DNA of 38,029 nt from Actinomadura sp. 6K520 (GTDB taxonomy: Bacteria > Actinomycetota > Actinomycetes > Streptosporangiales > Streptosporangiaceae). The notes below the pieces were generated by a model. It was given only the letters and a program-made list of their open reading frames with translations. It did no database searches and was not told where the DNA came from. The stretch spans positions 1 through 38,029 of the forward strand of contig NZ_SMLC01000065.1 in NCBI RefSeq assembly GCF_004349245.1, given 5' to 3'. The first letter of the stretch is position 1. Every line of letters begins with the position of its first letter. Both the position numbers and the translations under genes were made by a program. Of this stretch, positions 15,264 to 22,973 are shown piece after piece.

Positions 15264-16136
15264 GTGCCGTACACAGAGATCGAGTACGAGGTTCGGGACG
15301 GGGTCGCGACGGTCACGCTGAACCGGCCGCACAAGATGAACGCGTTCACGTTCACCATGCGCGACGAGCTGCTGGACGCCTTCGACCGGATCGACGCCGA
15401 CGACGACGTCCGCGCGGTGGTGGTGACCGGTGCGGGTCGCGCGTTCTGCGCGGGCGCCGACCTGAGCGGCGGCGGCGACACCTTCGACAAGGACAAGGCC
15501 GAGGCCGTGCTCCCCGGCGAGGTCGACCGGCTGGACGACGGCACCCCGCGCGACGGCGGCGGCATGGTCGCGCTCCGCGTCGCCCGCTGCCTCAAGCCGG
15601 TCATCGGCGCGTTCAACGGCGCCGCGGTCGGCGTCGGCGTCACGATGACGCTCCCGATGGACGTCCGGCTCGCCAGCGAGAAGGCCAGGTTCGGGTTCGT
15701 GTTCGCGCGGCGCGGCATCGTCACCGAGGCGGCCTCCAGCTGGTTCCTGCCCCGGCTCGTCGGCATCGCCCAGGCCATGGAGTGGGCCGCGACCGGCCGC
15801 GTCTTCGACGCGCGGGAGGCGCTGGACGGCCGGCTCGTGTCCCGCGTCCTCCCGCCGGACGAGCTGCTCCCCGCCGCCTACGCGCTGGCCCGGGAGATCG
15901 CCGACAACACCTCCGCGGTCTCCGTCGCGACCATCCGCCGCCTCATGTGGGCGGGCCTGTCGGCCCCGTCCCCGTGGGACGCCCACGCCGCCGACTCGCG
16001 CCTCATGGCCGCGCTCGGCGGCGGCGCCGACGCGGTGGAGGGCGTCTCCTCCTTCCTGGAGAAGCGCGACGCGGCGTTCCCGATGCGCGTCAGCAAGGAC
16101 CTCCCGCCCGAGGTCCCGGACTGGCCCGTCCGCTGA
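15264..16136 (+). CDS. Enoyl-CoA hydratase/isomerase family protein
   Basis: 290 residues from GTG 15264, with GAAGGGA 7 nt upstream. The crotonase signature is clear: VATVTLNRPHKMNAFTF near the start, VVVTGAGRAFCAGADLSGGG (the oxyanion region, about 51-70), FNGAAVGVGVTMTLPMDVRL and FVFARRGIVTEAASSWFLPR, whose Glu is the usual catalytic acid. It most likely acts on enoyl-CoA thioesters in fatty-acid or related beta-oxidation; the exact substrate is unknown and dehalogenase or isomerase activity cannot be excluded. It is followed by a strong hairpin at 16143, so it ends its transcription unit. Confidence 0.93.
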   Translation: MPYTEIEYEVRDGVATVTLNRPHKMNAFTFTMRDELLDAFDRIDADDDVRAVVVTGAGRAFCAGADLSGGGDTFDKDKAEAVLPGEVDRLDDGTPRDGGGMVALRVARCLKPVIGAFNGAAVGVGVTMTLPMDVRLASEKARFGFVFARRGIVTEAASSWFLPRLVGIAQAMEWAATGRVFDAREALDGRLVSRVLPPDELLPAAYALAREIADNTSAVSVATIRRLMWAGLSAPSPWDAHAADSRLMAALGGGADAVEGVSSFLEKRDAAFPMRVSKDLPPEVPDWPVR

Positions 16137-16142
16137 GCCCTT

Positions 16143-16175
16143 CGCCCCACCCCGGTGCGTCTCCGGGGCGGGGCG
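16143..16175 (+). terminator. Hairpin terminator after enoyl-CoA hydratase gene
   Basis: Arms at 16143-16155 and 16163-16175 (CGCCCCACCCCGG against CCGGGGCGGGGCG) pair over 12 of 13 bases with a 7-base loop. It begins 6 nt after the stop at 16136. No clear U-tract follows, as is common for high-GC actinobacterial terminators. Confidence 0.65.
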
Positions 16176-16300
16176 GTCCTGCATGATGGTCACGAGTGAT
16201 CATCCGGTCAAGGATGATCTTCACATTACGCACCGTAGTAACCCGTGTGGTCTGTGTGACGAGGGTATGAACCCGCCCGAGGCAACACGTTCGGGGGCTC

Positions 16301-17173
16301 GTGGTGCGTATCTGGCATGTCCTAATCGTGGGTGGGTTGTTGCTGTCCGTCGCCGCGTGCGCGGGCGGCGAGGAGAGTCGGGCGCGGGCGGCGGGGGGTC
16401 TCGGCGCCGTGTCGGGGGAGCCGCGGCATGAGACGCGGCGGCCCTCCCCGAGCCCGCCGCCGAGCCCGCCACCGCCCAGGGACATCGACTGCGACCAGGT
16501 CAAGTGCGTCTCCCTGACGTTCGACGACGGGCCCGGAGAGCACACCGGGCGGCTGCTCGACACGCTGAAGGCGGCCGGTGTCCGCGCCACGTTCTTCATG
16601 CTGGGCGAGATGGTCCGCGAGCATCCGGACATCGCGCGGCGGATGGTGCTGGAGGGCCACGAGGTCGCCAACCACACCTGGTCGCACCAGAACCTCACCG
16701 GGCTGTCGGCCGCGGGCGTCCGGTCGCAGATCGAGCGGACGCAGAAGGCCGTCAAGGACGCGACGGGCGTCGAGCCCACGCTGATGCGGCCGCCATACGG
16801 GGCGACCGACGAGCATGTGGGACGAGCCGTGGGGATGCCGCAGATCCTCTGGAGCGTCGACACCCTGGACTGGCGGCACCGCAGCCTCGCCCGTAACACC
16901 AAGGTGGGCGTCAACGAGCCGGTCAACGGCGACATCGTCCTGTACCACGACATCCACGAACCGACCGTCGACTCCATACCGAAGGTGGTCGAGGGCCTGA
17001 AGGAGCGAGGGTTCACGCTCGTCACGGTGACGGAGATGTTCCAGGGCGAGAAGCTCGAACCGGGAGTGACCTACACCGGACGCGCCGACGAGGCCGCGCA
17101 GCTCGCGGGGGACCCGCCACCGTCCGGCTCACCGGCCGGCCCGCCCGAGGCGATCACGACGGAGAGTCGCTAG
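16301..17173 (+). CDS. Polysaccharide deacetylase (NodB/CE4) lipoprotein
   Basis: 290 residues from GTG 16301 (GTG 16304 is an equal alternative). A lipoprotein signal leads, with WHVLIVGGLLLSVAAC and lipobox cysteine 20. A Pro/Ser linker (about 48-60) leads to a NodB domain with TFDDGP (Asp75, Asp76), metal ligands His125 and His129 in HTWSH, RPPYG at 163-167 and the later VLYHDIH motif. All five CE4 motifs are present, so a zinc-dependent N-deacetylase acting on peptidoglycan or another N-acetylated glycan outside the membrane is expected. The 164-nt upstream region after the hairpin holds no other gene and is where its promoter must lie. Confidence 0.95.
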   Translation: MVRIWHVLIVGGLLLSVAACAGGEESRARAAGGLGAVSGEPRHETRRPSPSPPPSPPPPRDIDCDQVKCVSLTFDDGPGEHTGRLLDTLKAAGVRATFFMLGEMVREHPDIARRMVLEGHEVANHTWSHQNLTGLSAAGVRSQIERTQKAVKDATGVEPTLMRPPYGATDEHVGRAVGMPQILWSVDTLDWRHRSLARNTKVGVNEPVNGDIVLYHDIHEPTVDSIPKVVEGLKERGFTLVTVTEMFQGEKLEPGVTYTGRADEAAQLAGDPPPSGSPAGPPEAITTESR

Positions 17174-17188
17174 CAGGCGCCGCGGGGC

Positions 17189-17440
17189 TCAGGTGCGCGG
17201 TCTGCGCCGCGGCGGCGGCTGCGGCGGGACGACCTTGGCCGCGACCATGGTGTTCGAGGGAATCTCGACGAGTTCCCCGTCGCGCCGGCGCACCGTGAGC
17301 GTATCCCCGGACCAGGATTCGAGTACGCCGATGACGTCGCTGTACTCTCCCGTTGGCAGACGGCGGCGCAGTGAGATCCGCTGCCCGACGTCCGCGCTGC
17401 TGATGGACACCACCAAGCGCGCGACGAAGCGGCCTGACAT
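17189..17440 (-). CDS. Stand-alone Rv0428c-type SH3 domain protein
   Basis: 83 residues from ATG 17440, with GGGG 6 nt upstream. The sequence (RFVARLVVSISSADVGQRIS, then DVIGVLESWSGDTLTVRRRD and IPSNTMVAAKVVPP) matches the N-terminal SH3-like domain found before the GNAT domain of the mycobacterial Rv0428c family. Here it ends at PPQPPPRRRPRT with no acetyltransferase following on this strand. It is either a genuine short relative or what remains of a longer gene; the intact reading frame and basic tail favour the former. It is divergent from fdxA, where full-length GNAT genes are often found in related genomes. Its biochemical role is unknown. Confidence 0.75.
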   Translation of the reverse strand: MSGRFVARLVVSISSADVGQRISLRRRLPTGEYSDVIGVLESWSGDTLTVRRRDGELVEIPSNTMVAAKVVPPQPPPRRRPRT

Positions 17441-17551
17441 GGAGGACCCCCGTGTCGAATCGACGGCGCCGTGGTGGCCATACTATTCACAGCGAGCTTG
17501 CGGTGAGCCGTGACGTGCGGCGGGGCCGGAAACCCGAGAGGAGTCACTGAC

Positions 17552-17878
17552 GTGACCTACGTCATCGCGCAGCCCTGCGTGGACCTGCTCGACAAGGCAT
17601 GCATCGAGGAGTGCCCGGTCGACTGCATCTACGAGGGCAAGCGCATGCTCTACATCCACCCGGATGAGTGCGTCGACTGTGGTGCGTGCGAGCCGGTTTG
17701 CCCGGTTGAGGCGATCTATTACGAGGACGACACGCCTGACCAGTGGAAGGACTTCTACAAGGCCAACGTGGAGTTCTTCGACGACCTCGGGTCGCCGGGC
17801 GGGGCGTCCAAGGTCGGGAAGATCGACAAGGACCACCCGATCGTCGCCGCGCTGCCCCCGCAGAGTCACGACGACTGA
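17552..17878 (+). CDS. fdxA: Ferredoxin FdxA, 7Fe type
   Basis: 108 residues from GTG 17552; GAGAGGAG lies about 9 nt upstream. The cysteine pattern is that of seven-iron ferredoxins: Cys9, Cys17, Cys21 and Cys25 in the first half (CVDLLDKACIEECPVDC) and Cys40, Cys43, Cys46, Cys50 in CVDCGACEPVCPVEA. The C-terminal extension FYKANVEFFDDLG is typical of actinobacterial FdxA. It is a soluble low-potential electron carrier; the partner is not evident. The fdxA-dapC order is widely conserved in actinomycetes. A hairpin at 17951 separates it from dapC. Confidence 0.96.
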   Translation: MTYVIAQPCVDLLDKACIEECPVDCIYEGKRMLYIHPDECVDCGACEPVCPVEAIYYEDDTPDQWKDFYKANVEFFDDLGSPGGASKVGKIDKDHPIVAALPPQSHDD

Positions 17879-17950
17879 CGGAGGCCGGCCCGGCGCCGGG
17901 AGAGCGTCCCGAGGGGCGCGCTTCCGAGGGGCGCCTGCGTCGATTTCCGG

Positions 17951-17984
17951 GCCGTGGCCGCCACTTCCGGTGGCGGGCCACGGC
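17951..17984 (+). terminator. Hairpin between fdxA and dapC
   Basis: GCCGTGGCCGCCAC at 17951-17964 pairs with GTGGCGGGCCACGGC at 17970-17984 with one bulged base and a 5-base loop. It lies 72 nt after the fdxA stop and 48 nt before the dapC start, and probably terminates or attenuates between the two genes. No U-tract follows. Confidence 0.6.
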
Positions 17985-18032
17985 CTCGCGGGTCCTGATG
18001 TGACCCGTGGTTTCCAGGTATAGGGGTGGGAC

Positions 18033-19118
18033 GTGTTCACGCTGCCGGACTTTCCGTGGGATCGGCTCGCGCCGTACAAGGAGCGGGCCCTCGCCCACCC
18101 CGGCGGCATCGCCGACCTGTCGGTCGGGACGCCCGTGGACCCCACCCCCGAGCCGATCCGGGCGGCGCTGGCGGCCGCCGCCGACGCGCCCGGGTATCCG
18201 CAGACCTACGGGACGCCGCGGCTGCGCGAGGCGGCGGCGGGCTGGCTGCGGCGCCGCGCCGGCGTGTCGGGCGCCGACCCGGACGCGGTGCTCCCCGTCA
18301 TCGGCACCAAGGAACTGGTGGCGTGGCTGCCGACCCTGCTCGGCGCGGGCCCCGGCGACCGGGTCGTCTTCCCCGAACTGGCCTACCCGACCTATGACGT
18401 GGGCGCCCGGCTGGCCGGGGCGGCGCCCGTCGCGGCGGACGGCCTGCTCTCCCTCGGCCCGGTCCGGCCGAAGATCGTCTGGGTGAACTCGCCGTCGAAC
18501 CCGACGGGCAAGGTGCTGCCCGCCGAGCATCTGCGCAAGGTCGTCGCGTGGGCGCGGGGCCGCGGCGCGATCGTCGTCAGCGACGAGTGCTACCTGGAGT
18601 TCGGCTGGGAGGACGGCCGCCCGCCGGTGTCGGTCCTGCACCCGGACGTGTGCGAGGGGTCCCACGAGGGGCTGCTCGCCGTCAACTCCCTCTCCAAGCG
18701 TTCCAACATGGCCGGCTACCGCGCCGGTTTCGTCACGGGCGACCTCGCGCTCGTCAAGCGGCTGCTGGAGGTCCGCAAGCACGCCGGGATGATCGTCCCC
18801 GGCCCGGTGCAGGCGGCGATGGCGGTCGCGTTCGACGACGACGCGCACGTGGACGAGCAGCGGGCGCGGTACGCCCGCCGCCGCGCCGCGCTGCGCGCCG
18901 CGTTCGAGGGGCACGGCTTCCGCATCGACCATTCCGAGGCGTCGCTGTACCTGTGGGCCACGCGGGACGAGCCGTGCTGGGACACCGTCGCGCATCTGGC
19001 GTCCCTCGGCATCCTCGTCGGTCCCGGCGAGTTCTACGGCCCGGCCGGCGCCCGGCACATCCGGATCGCGTTCACCGCCACCGACGAGCGCGTCGCCGCC
19101 GCCGTCGCGCGCCTCTGA
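18033..19118 (+). CDS. dapC: Succinyldiaminopimelate transaminase
   Basis: 361 residues from GTG 18033, with GGGGTGGG just upstream. A fold type I PLP aminotransferase: LPDFPWDRLAPYKERA and ADLSVGTPVDPTPEPIRAAL at the N-terminus, VNSPSNPTGKVLP with the conserved Asn, SDECYLEFGW with the PLP-contacting Asp and Tyr, and the Schiff-base Lys in NSLSKRSNMAGYRAGF. The SLSKRSNMAGYR motif and placement after fdxA identify actinobacterial DapC, which converts N-succinyl-2-amino-6-oxopimelate with glutamate in the lysine/meso-diaminopimelate pathway. A general aminotransferase role is the main alternative. Confidence 0.92.
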   Translation: MFTLPDFPWDRLAPYKERALAHPGGIADLSVGTPVDPTPEPIRAALAAAADAPGYPQTYGTPRLREAAAGWLRRRAGVSGADPDAVLPVIGTKELVAWLPTLLGAGPGDRVVFPELAYPTYDVGARLAGAAPVAADGLLSLGPVRPKIVWVNSPSNPTGKVLPAEHLRKVVAWARGRGAIVVSDECYLEFGWEDGRPPVSVLHPDVCEGSHEGLLAVNSLSKRSNMAGYRAGFVTGDLALVKRLLEVRKHAGMIVPGPVQAAMAVAFDDDAHVDEQRARYARRRAALRAAFEGHGFRIDHSEASLYLWATRDEPCWDTVAHLASLGILVGPGEFYGPAGARHIRIAFTATDERVAAAVARL

Positions 19119-19295
19119 CCGCGACCTGGTCCTTCGCCGGTTCCGACCCGGATGCGGTGCTGTGCCGATTGATCGGTTTCCGCATGAAACCGGCCGTTTG
19201 TTTGCTACGTCTGACGCGGTATGGGCACGGAGGGCCGCAGTCGGTAGTATCCGCGGGTCTGTGCCAGGGACGGGAACGAAAAGATGGAGGTGTCC

Positions 19296-19913
19296 GTGAG
19301 CGGAGCGGCGATAGTGATCCTGCTCGTGCTGATCCTGATCGCCTTGATCGTGTTGATCGTCGTCCTGCTCGGGCGCCGCCGGTCACCGGCTTCGCCGCCG
19401 GCCGCCCCGGTCCCGCGGGACCCGTTCGCCCCCGGCGACGAGGTCGCGGGAGACCCGCGGACCCTGAAGGCGGGCGACATGGTCGAGTACCTCGGCGTCC
19501 GCTACTTCGTGCGGGGGTCGGTGCGGCTGCGCGAGGGCGGCTTCACCTGGAGCGAGCACCTGCTCGACGCCGACACCATCGAGGGCACCAAGGTGTGGAT
19601 CTCCGTCGAGGAGGACCCGGACCTGGAGGTCGTCTGGTGGACGGAACACGAGATCGGCGACCTGACCCCCAGCGCGCGGACGGTCGTCGTGGACGGCGTG
19701 GAGTACCGCCGCGAGGAGCACGGCACCGCCGACTACACCAGCGAGGGCACCACCGGCCTCGGCGTCCAGGGACGCGTCGAGTACGTCGACTACGAGGGCC
19801 CGCGCGGGAAGTACCTGTCGTTCGAGCAGTACGGCGGCGGCCGTTGGGAGGCGGGCCTCGGCGAACGTGTGCCGACCGGGTCGATGACCATCTACCCGGG
19901 CGGCGGTGCCTGA
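19296..19913 (+). CDS. DUF4178 domain protein, membrane anchored
   Basis: 205 residues from GTG 19296, chosen because GGAGG lies 5 nt upstream; ATG 19284 is in frame but without a site. A single N-terminal membrane helix (AIVILLVLILIALIVLIVVLL) is followed by a Pro/Ala linker and a beta-rich DUF4178 domain: LKAGDMVEYLGVRYFVRGSV, FTWSEHLLDAD, then VDGVEYRREEHGTADY and a closing LSFEQYGGGRWEAGLGERV. DUF4178 has no known activity, but it recurs beside DUF350 and spermidine-synthase-like genes, as here. It is the first gene of the operon ending with the SpeE-like gene at 22957. Confidence 0.87.
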   Translation: MSGAAIVILLVLILIALIVLIVVLLGRRRSPASPPAAPVPRDPFAPGDEVAGDPRTLKAGDMVEYLGVRYFVRGSVRLREGGFTWSEHLLDADTIEGTKVWISVEEDPDLEVVWWTEHEIGDLTPSARTVVVDGVEYRREEHGTADYTSEGTTGLGVQGRVEYVDYEGPRGKYLSFEQYGGGRWEAGLGERVPTGSMTIYPGGGA

Positions 19914-19915
19914 TC

Positions 19916-20422
19916 TTGCGGGCCACCCTCGACACCCCCTACGCGGACGCCCGCGCCGACGCGCTGTCCTTCGCCCTCGGGCTGCCCCGCCTGGAGGCCC
20001 TCGCCGTGCTGCCCGTGGAGCGGGCCGGCCTGACCGTGGAGCTGCGGCTGCTCGGCGCGTCCCACCAGGTCATCGCCGGGCCGCTCAGCGAGACGGTGGC
20101 GTGCCTGCCCGGCGACGCCGAGCCGCTGCCGGGACGCGCGACCACCAGCGTCCCCGGCTGGGCCTACGACTTCGCCGCGACGACGGCCACCCACAGTGAC
20201 GCCACCGCGTTCGCCCGCGCCGTCGAGGCGGTCTGCGCGCGGCTGGCCGACCGCGGTGACGCGCTGACCGGGGACTTCCCCGGCTCACGCCACGCCGTCA
20301 CCGCCCTCGCCCTGGAGACCCCCGCACCGGACGACATCGGGCTGGGCTGGCGGACGTGGCACGCCTACCCGCAGACCCGGGAGATAGTGATGACGCGGAG
20401 CCGGTTGGTGAAACCATCGTGA
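19916..20422 (+). CDS. DUF2617 family protein
   Basis: 168 residues from TTG 19916, 2 nt after the previous stop; CTG 19910 is the only nearby alternative and no ATG or GTG fits, so the start is unusual. The sequence matches DUF2617: LDTPYADARADALSFALGLP, LTVELRLLGASHQVIAG, PGWAYDFAATTATHSDATAF and LGWRTWHAYPQTREIVMTRS near the C-terminus. There is no signal peptide or membrane segment, so it is probably cytoplasmic. No activity is established for the family. It is the second gene of the polyamine-type operon, with GTGA overlap to the DUF4247 gene. Confidence 0.85.
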   Translation: MRATLDTPYADARADALSFALGLPRLEALAVLPVERAGLTVELRLLGASHQVIAGPLSETVACLPGDAEPLPGRATTSVPGWAYDFAATTATHSDATAFARAVEAVCARLADRGDALTGDFPGSRHAVTALALETPAPDDIGLGWRTWHAYPQTREIVMTRSRLVKPS

Positions 20423-20853
20423 ACAGCAGAAGAAGGATGCTCGGCGGCGTGCTCGCCGCGGTTCTGGTCGTCCCGGCCCTCGGGGCCTGCGGCACCTCGA
20501 ACCGGGACTGGATCGCCGACAAGTACACCAGGGCCGGGCACGACACGTACCGGTCCCCGAAGGCGCCGCAGGCCGTCGCGTCGGAGATCGGCCGCAAGTT
20601 CAAGCCGATCGACCGGGTGGACAGCCTGGCGACCCGGGGCGCGGCGGGCGGGATCTTCCTGCAGTACCCCAAGCTGGTCGTCGGCGTCCTGCCGGACGGG
20701 GCGGGCAGCCGCATCACCGTCGACAACCCCCGGCGCGGCTACGACCGCTACCACTCGCACATCGGCGGGGTCTGGCTGCGGCCGGGAAGCAACGGATGGA
20801 CCTCCGGCGGCGCGGCGTCGTTCCGCGGCGGCGGGCCAGGGTCGGGCAAATGA
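20419..20853 (+). CDS. DUF4247 lipoprotein
   Basis: 144 residues from GTG 20419, overlapping the preceding stop as GTGA. It has a lipoprotein signal: basic MNSRRR, hydrophobic MLGGVLAAVLVVPAL and lipobox LGAC. The mature part (WIADKYTRAGHDTYRSPKAP, then GGIFLQYPKLVVGVLPDGAG, SRITVDNPRRGYDRYHSHIGG and a Gly/Ser tail) matches DUF4247. The function of the family is unknown; placement between DUF2617 and DUF350 in the operon is conserved in actinomycetes as far as I know. It should sit on the outer face of the membrane near the other products. Confidence 0.87.
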   Translation: MNSRRRMLGGVLAAVLVVPALGACGTSNRDWIADKYTRAGHDTYRSPKAPQAVASEIGRKFKPIDRVDSLATRGAAGGIFLQYPKLVVGVLPDGAGSRITVDNPRRGYDRYHSHIGGVWLRPGSNGWTSGGAASFRGGGPGSGK

Positions 20854-20863
20854 GGAGCGAGAG

Positions 20864-21304
20864 ATGAACGACGGCATGCTCAACGAGATCGGCGCGACCT
20901 TCGCCTACGGCGCGGTCGGCATCGCCCTCATGGCGGTCGGCTACCTGGCGGTGGAGCTGATGACGCCCGGCAAGCTGGGCAAGCAGATCTGGACCGACGG
21001 CAACAAGGGCGCCGCGCTGCTGCTCGCGGTGAAGCTGTTCAGCGTCGGCATCATCGTCACCACGGCGATCATCACCAGTGACGACGACCTGGGCGCCGGC
21101 CTGATCGACACGGCGGTGTTCGGCGGCATCGGGATCGTGCTGATGGTCATCGCGTTCCTGCTCCTGGACGTGACGACGCCCGGCAAGCTCGGCGGGACGC
21201 TCGTGGACGAGGGCGGCGCGGGCACGAAGATCCACCCGGCCGGCTGGGTCGTCGCCGCCGCCGACCTGGGCCTCGCCGCGATCGTCGCCGGGGCGGTCTC
21301 CTGA
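20864..21304 (+). CDS. DUF350 integral membrane protein
   Basis: 146 residues from ATG 20864, with a GAGGAG site upstream. There are four hydrophobic segments: FAYGAVGIALMAVGYLAVEL, GAALLLAVKLFSVGIIVTTAI, TAVFGGIGIVLMVIAFLLLD and the C-terminal WVVAAADLGLAAIVAGAV. The repeated MTPGKLG/TTPGKLGG turns after helices 1 and 3 show the internal duplication typical of DUF350. The family is associated with DUF4178 and spermidine-synthase genes in many bacteria, and a membrane role in handling a polyamine-linked lipid or product is inferred only from that. Confidence 0.9.
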   Translation: MNDGMLNEIGATFAYGAVGIALMAVGYLAVELMTPGKLGKQIWTDGNKGAALLLAVKLFSVGIIVTTAIITSDDDLGAGLIDTAVFGGIGIVLMVIAFLLLDVTTPGKLGGTLVDEGGAGTKIHPAGWVVAAADLGLAAIVAGAVS

Positions 21305-21326
21305 CCACCCCGCCGGGAAGGGGGCG

Positions 21327-21350
21327 ATGACGCTGCGGAGAAGCGGCTGA
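21327..21350 (+). other. Seven-codon leader ORF overlapping the speE-like start
   Basis: ATG 21327 opens a seven-codon frame (M T L R R S G) ending TGA at 21348-21350, which overlaps the ATG of the speE-like gene as TGATG. GGGAAGGGGGCG provides a strong ribosome site just before it, while the speE-like start itself has only a modest one (GAGAAG). It may couple or regulate translation of the enzyme, or be incidental. Confidence 0.35.
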
Positions 21351-22957
21351 TGGCCGAGGACACGGCCGTGCGGGCGGAGCCGGGCGGCGCCGTCGAGGAG
21401 GGCCGGGCGGCGCTGGGCATCCCGGCGCGGGTCGCCCGCGCGCTGGTGCTGGCGGCCGTGTTCACCTGCGCCGCCTGCGGGCTGGTGTACGAGCTGGCGC
21501 TGGTGGCCCTGGGCAGCTACCTGATGGGCAACTCGGTCACCCAGGCGTCGATCGTGCTGTCGGTCATGGTCTTCGCGATGGGCGTCGGCTCGCTGCTCGC
21601 CAAGCCGCTGCGGCGCTGGCCGGTCCCGGCGTTCGCGATCGTGGAGGCCGTGCTGGCGCTGGTCGGCGGGCTGTCGGTGCTGGTGCTGTACGCGGCGTTC
21701 GCGTGGCTCAGCCTGTACAACCCGGTCCTGATCGTGGTGGCGTTCCTGGTCGGGGCGCTGATCGGCGCGGAGCTGCCGCTGCTGATGACGCTGCTGCAGC
21801 GGATCCGGCGGCAGGAGGCGGGCGCCGCGGTCGCCGACCTGTTCGCCGCCGACTACGTGGGCGCGCTGCTCGGCGGGCTGGCGTTCCCGTTCCTGCTGCT
21901 GCCGGTCTTCGGGCACATCAGGGGCGCGCTGCTGGTCGGCGCGGTCAACGTGGTGGCGGGGATCGCGGTGGTGCTGTGGCTGTTCCGGCGGGAGGTCGGC
22001 CGCGGCGTCCAGGCAGCGCTCTGGACGACGATGGCGGCGGTGCTGGCCGTCCTCGGCGGGACGTACGCCCTGGCCGACGAGTTCGAGGTCTCGGCCCGGC
22101 AGGTGCTGTACCGGGACCCGATCGTGCTGTCCCGGCAGACCCCGTACCAGGAGATCGTCATGACCCGGCAGGTCTCGCTGTCGGGCCGGCCGGACCTGCG
22201 GCTGTTCCTGAACGGCGACCTGCAGTTCTCCTCCGTGGACGAGTACCGGTACCACGAGTCGCTCGTCCACCCGATCATGTCGGGCCCGCATGGCCGGGTC
22301 CTCGTCCTCGGCGGCGGGGACGGTCTCGCGCTGCGCGAGGTGCTGCGTTACGAGAGCGTCCGGAGCGCGACGCTGGTCGAGCTGGACCCGGAGATGGTGC
22401 GCCTGGCCCGCGGCTACCGGCCGCTCGCGTCCCTCAACGACCACGCGTTCGAGGATCCGCGCGCCAGGACCGTCGAAGCGGACGCGTTCACGTGGCTGCG
22501 CGGCCTGAACGAGCAGTTCGACACGGTCATCGTGGACATGCCCGATCCCGACGACGTCGCGACCGCCAAGCTGTACTCGGTCGAGTTCTACGGCATGGTG
22601 AAGCGGGTGCTCGCGCCCGGTGGCCGGATGGTCGTCCAGTCGGGGTCGCCCTACTTCGCCCCGAAGTCGTTCTGGAGCATCGAGAAGTCGATCGCCGCCG
22701 CGGGGCTGGCGACCGTCCCGTACCACGTGGACGTGCCGAGCTTCGGTGACTGGGGGTACGTCCTGGCCGCGCCGACCGAGAAGCCACCGGCGCTCAGGCT
22801 CGCGTCCGACGTCCCTGACCTCCGCTTCATGGACGAGGAGCTGCTGCGGGCGTCAACGGTCTTCCCCAAGGACCGCAGGGCCCGGGACGTGGAGACCAAC
22901 ACGCTCGCCCACCCGCACCTGGTCAAGTACCAGGAGCAGGAGTGGAAGGGCGCCTGA
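21350..22957 (+). CDS. Membrane-anchored spermidine synthase-like aminopropyltransferase
   Basis: 535 residues from ATG 21350. The N-terminal half (about 28-240) contains seven or so membrane helices, beginning ALVLAAVFTCAACGLVYELA. The C-terminal half is a spermidine-synthase/Rossmann domain, with QTPYQEIVMT and FLNGDLQFSSVDEYRYHESLVHP, the nucleotide motif VLVLGGGDGLALREV (321-325 GGGDG), acidic LVELDPEM and VIVDMPDPDD with the catalytic-type Asp. This matches the membrane-fused SpeE group. The expected reaction transfers an aminopropyl group from decarboxylated SAM, but the acceptor may be membrane-bound rather than free putrescine. It is last in the DUF4178-DUF2617-DUF4247-DUF350 operon, with a seven-codon leader overlapping its start. 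Confidence 0.9.
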   Translation: MAEDTAVRAEPGGAVEEGRAALGIPARVARALVLAAVFTCAACGLVYELALVALGSYLMGNSVTQASIVLSVMVFAMGVGSLLAKPLRRWPVPAFAIVEAVLALVGGLSVLVLYAAFAWLSLYNPVLIVVAFLVGALIGAELPLLMTLLQRIRRQEAGAAVADLFAADYVGALLGGLAFPFLLLPVFGHIRGALLVGAVNVVAGIAVVLWLFRREVGRGVQAALWTTMAAVLAVLGGTYALADEFEVSARQVLYRDPIVLSRQTPYQEIVMTRQVSLSGRPDLRLFLNGDLQFSSVDEYRYHESLVHPIMSGPHGRVLVLGGGDGLALREVLRYESVRSATLVELDPEMVRLARGYRPLASLNDHAFEDPRARTVEADAFTWLRGLNEQFDTVIVDMPDPDDVATAKLYSVEFYGMVKRVLAPGGRMVVQSGSPYFAPKSFWSIEKSIAAAGLATVPYHVDVPSFGDWGYVLAAPTEKPPALRLASDVPDLRFMDEELLRASTVFPKDRRARDVETNTLAHPHLVKYQEQEWKGA

Positions 22958-22973
22958 GCCGAGCCTTCGGACG

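Noticed and set aside
20714..22726. A 670-residue minus-strand open frame opposite the SpeE-like operon
   Set aside because: The residues are dominated by Arg, His, Asp and Gln as expected from the complement of GC-rich codons, and known families are encoded on the plus strand here.
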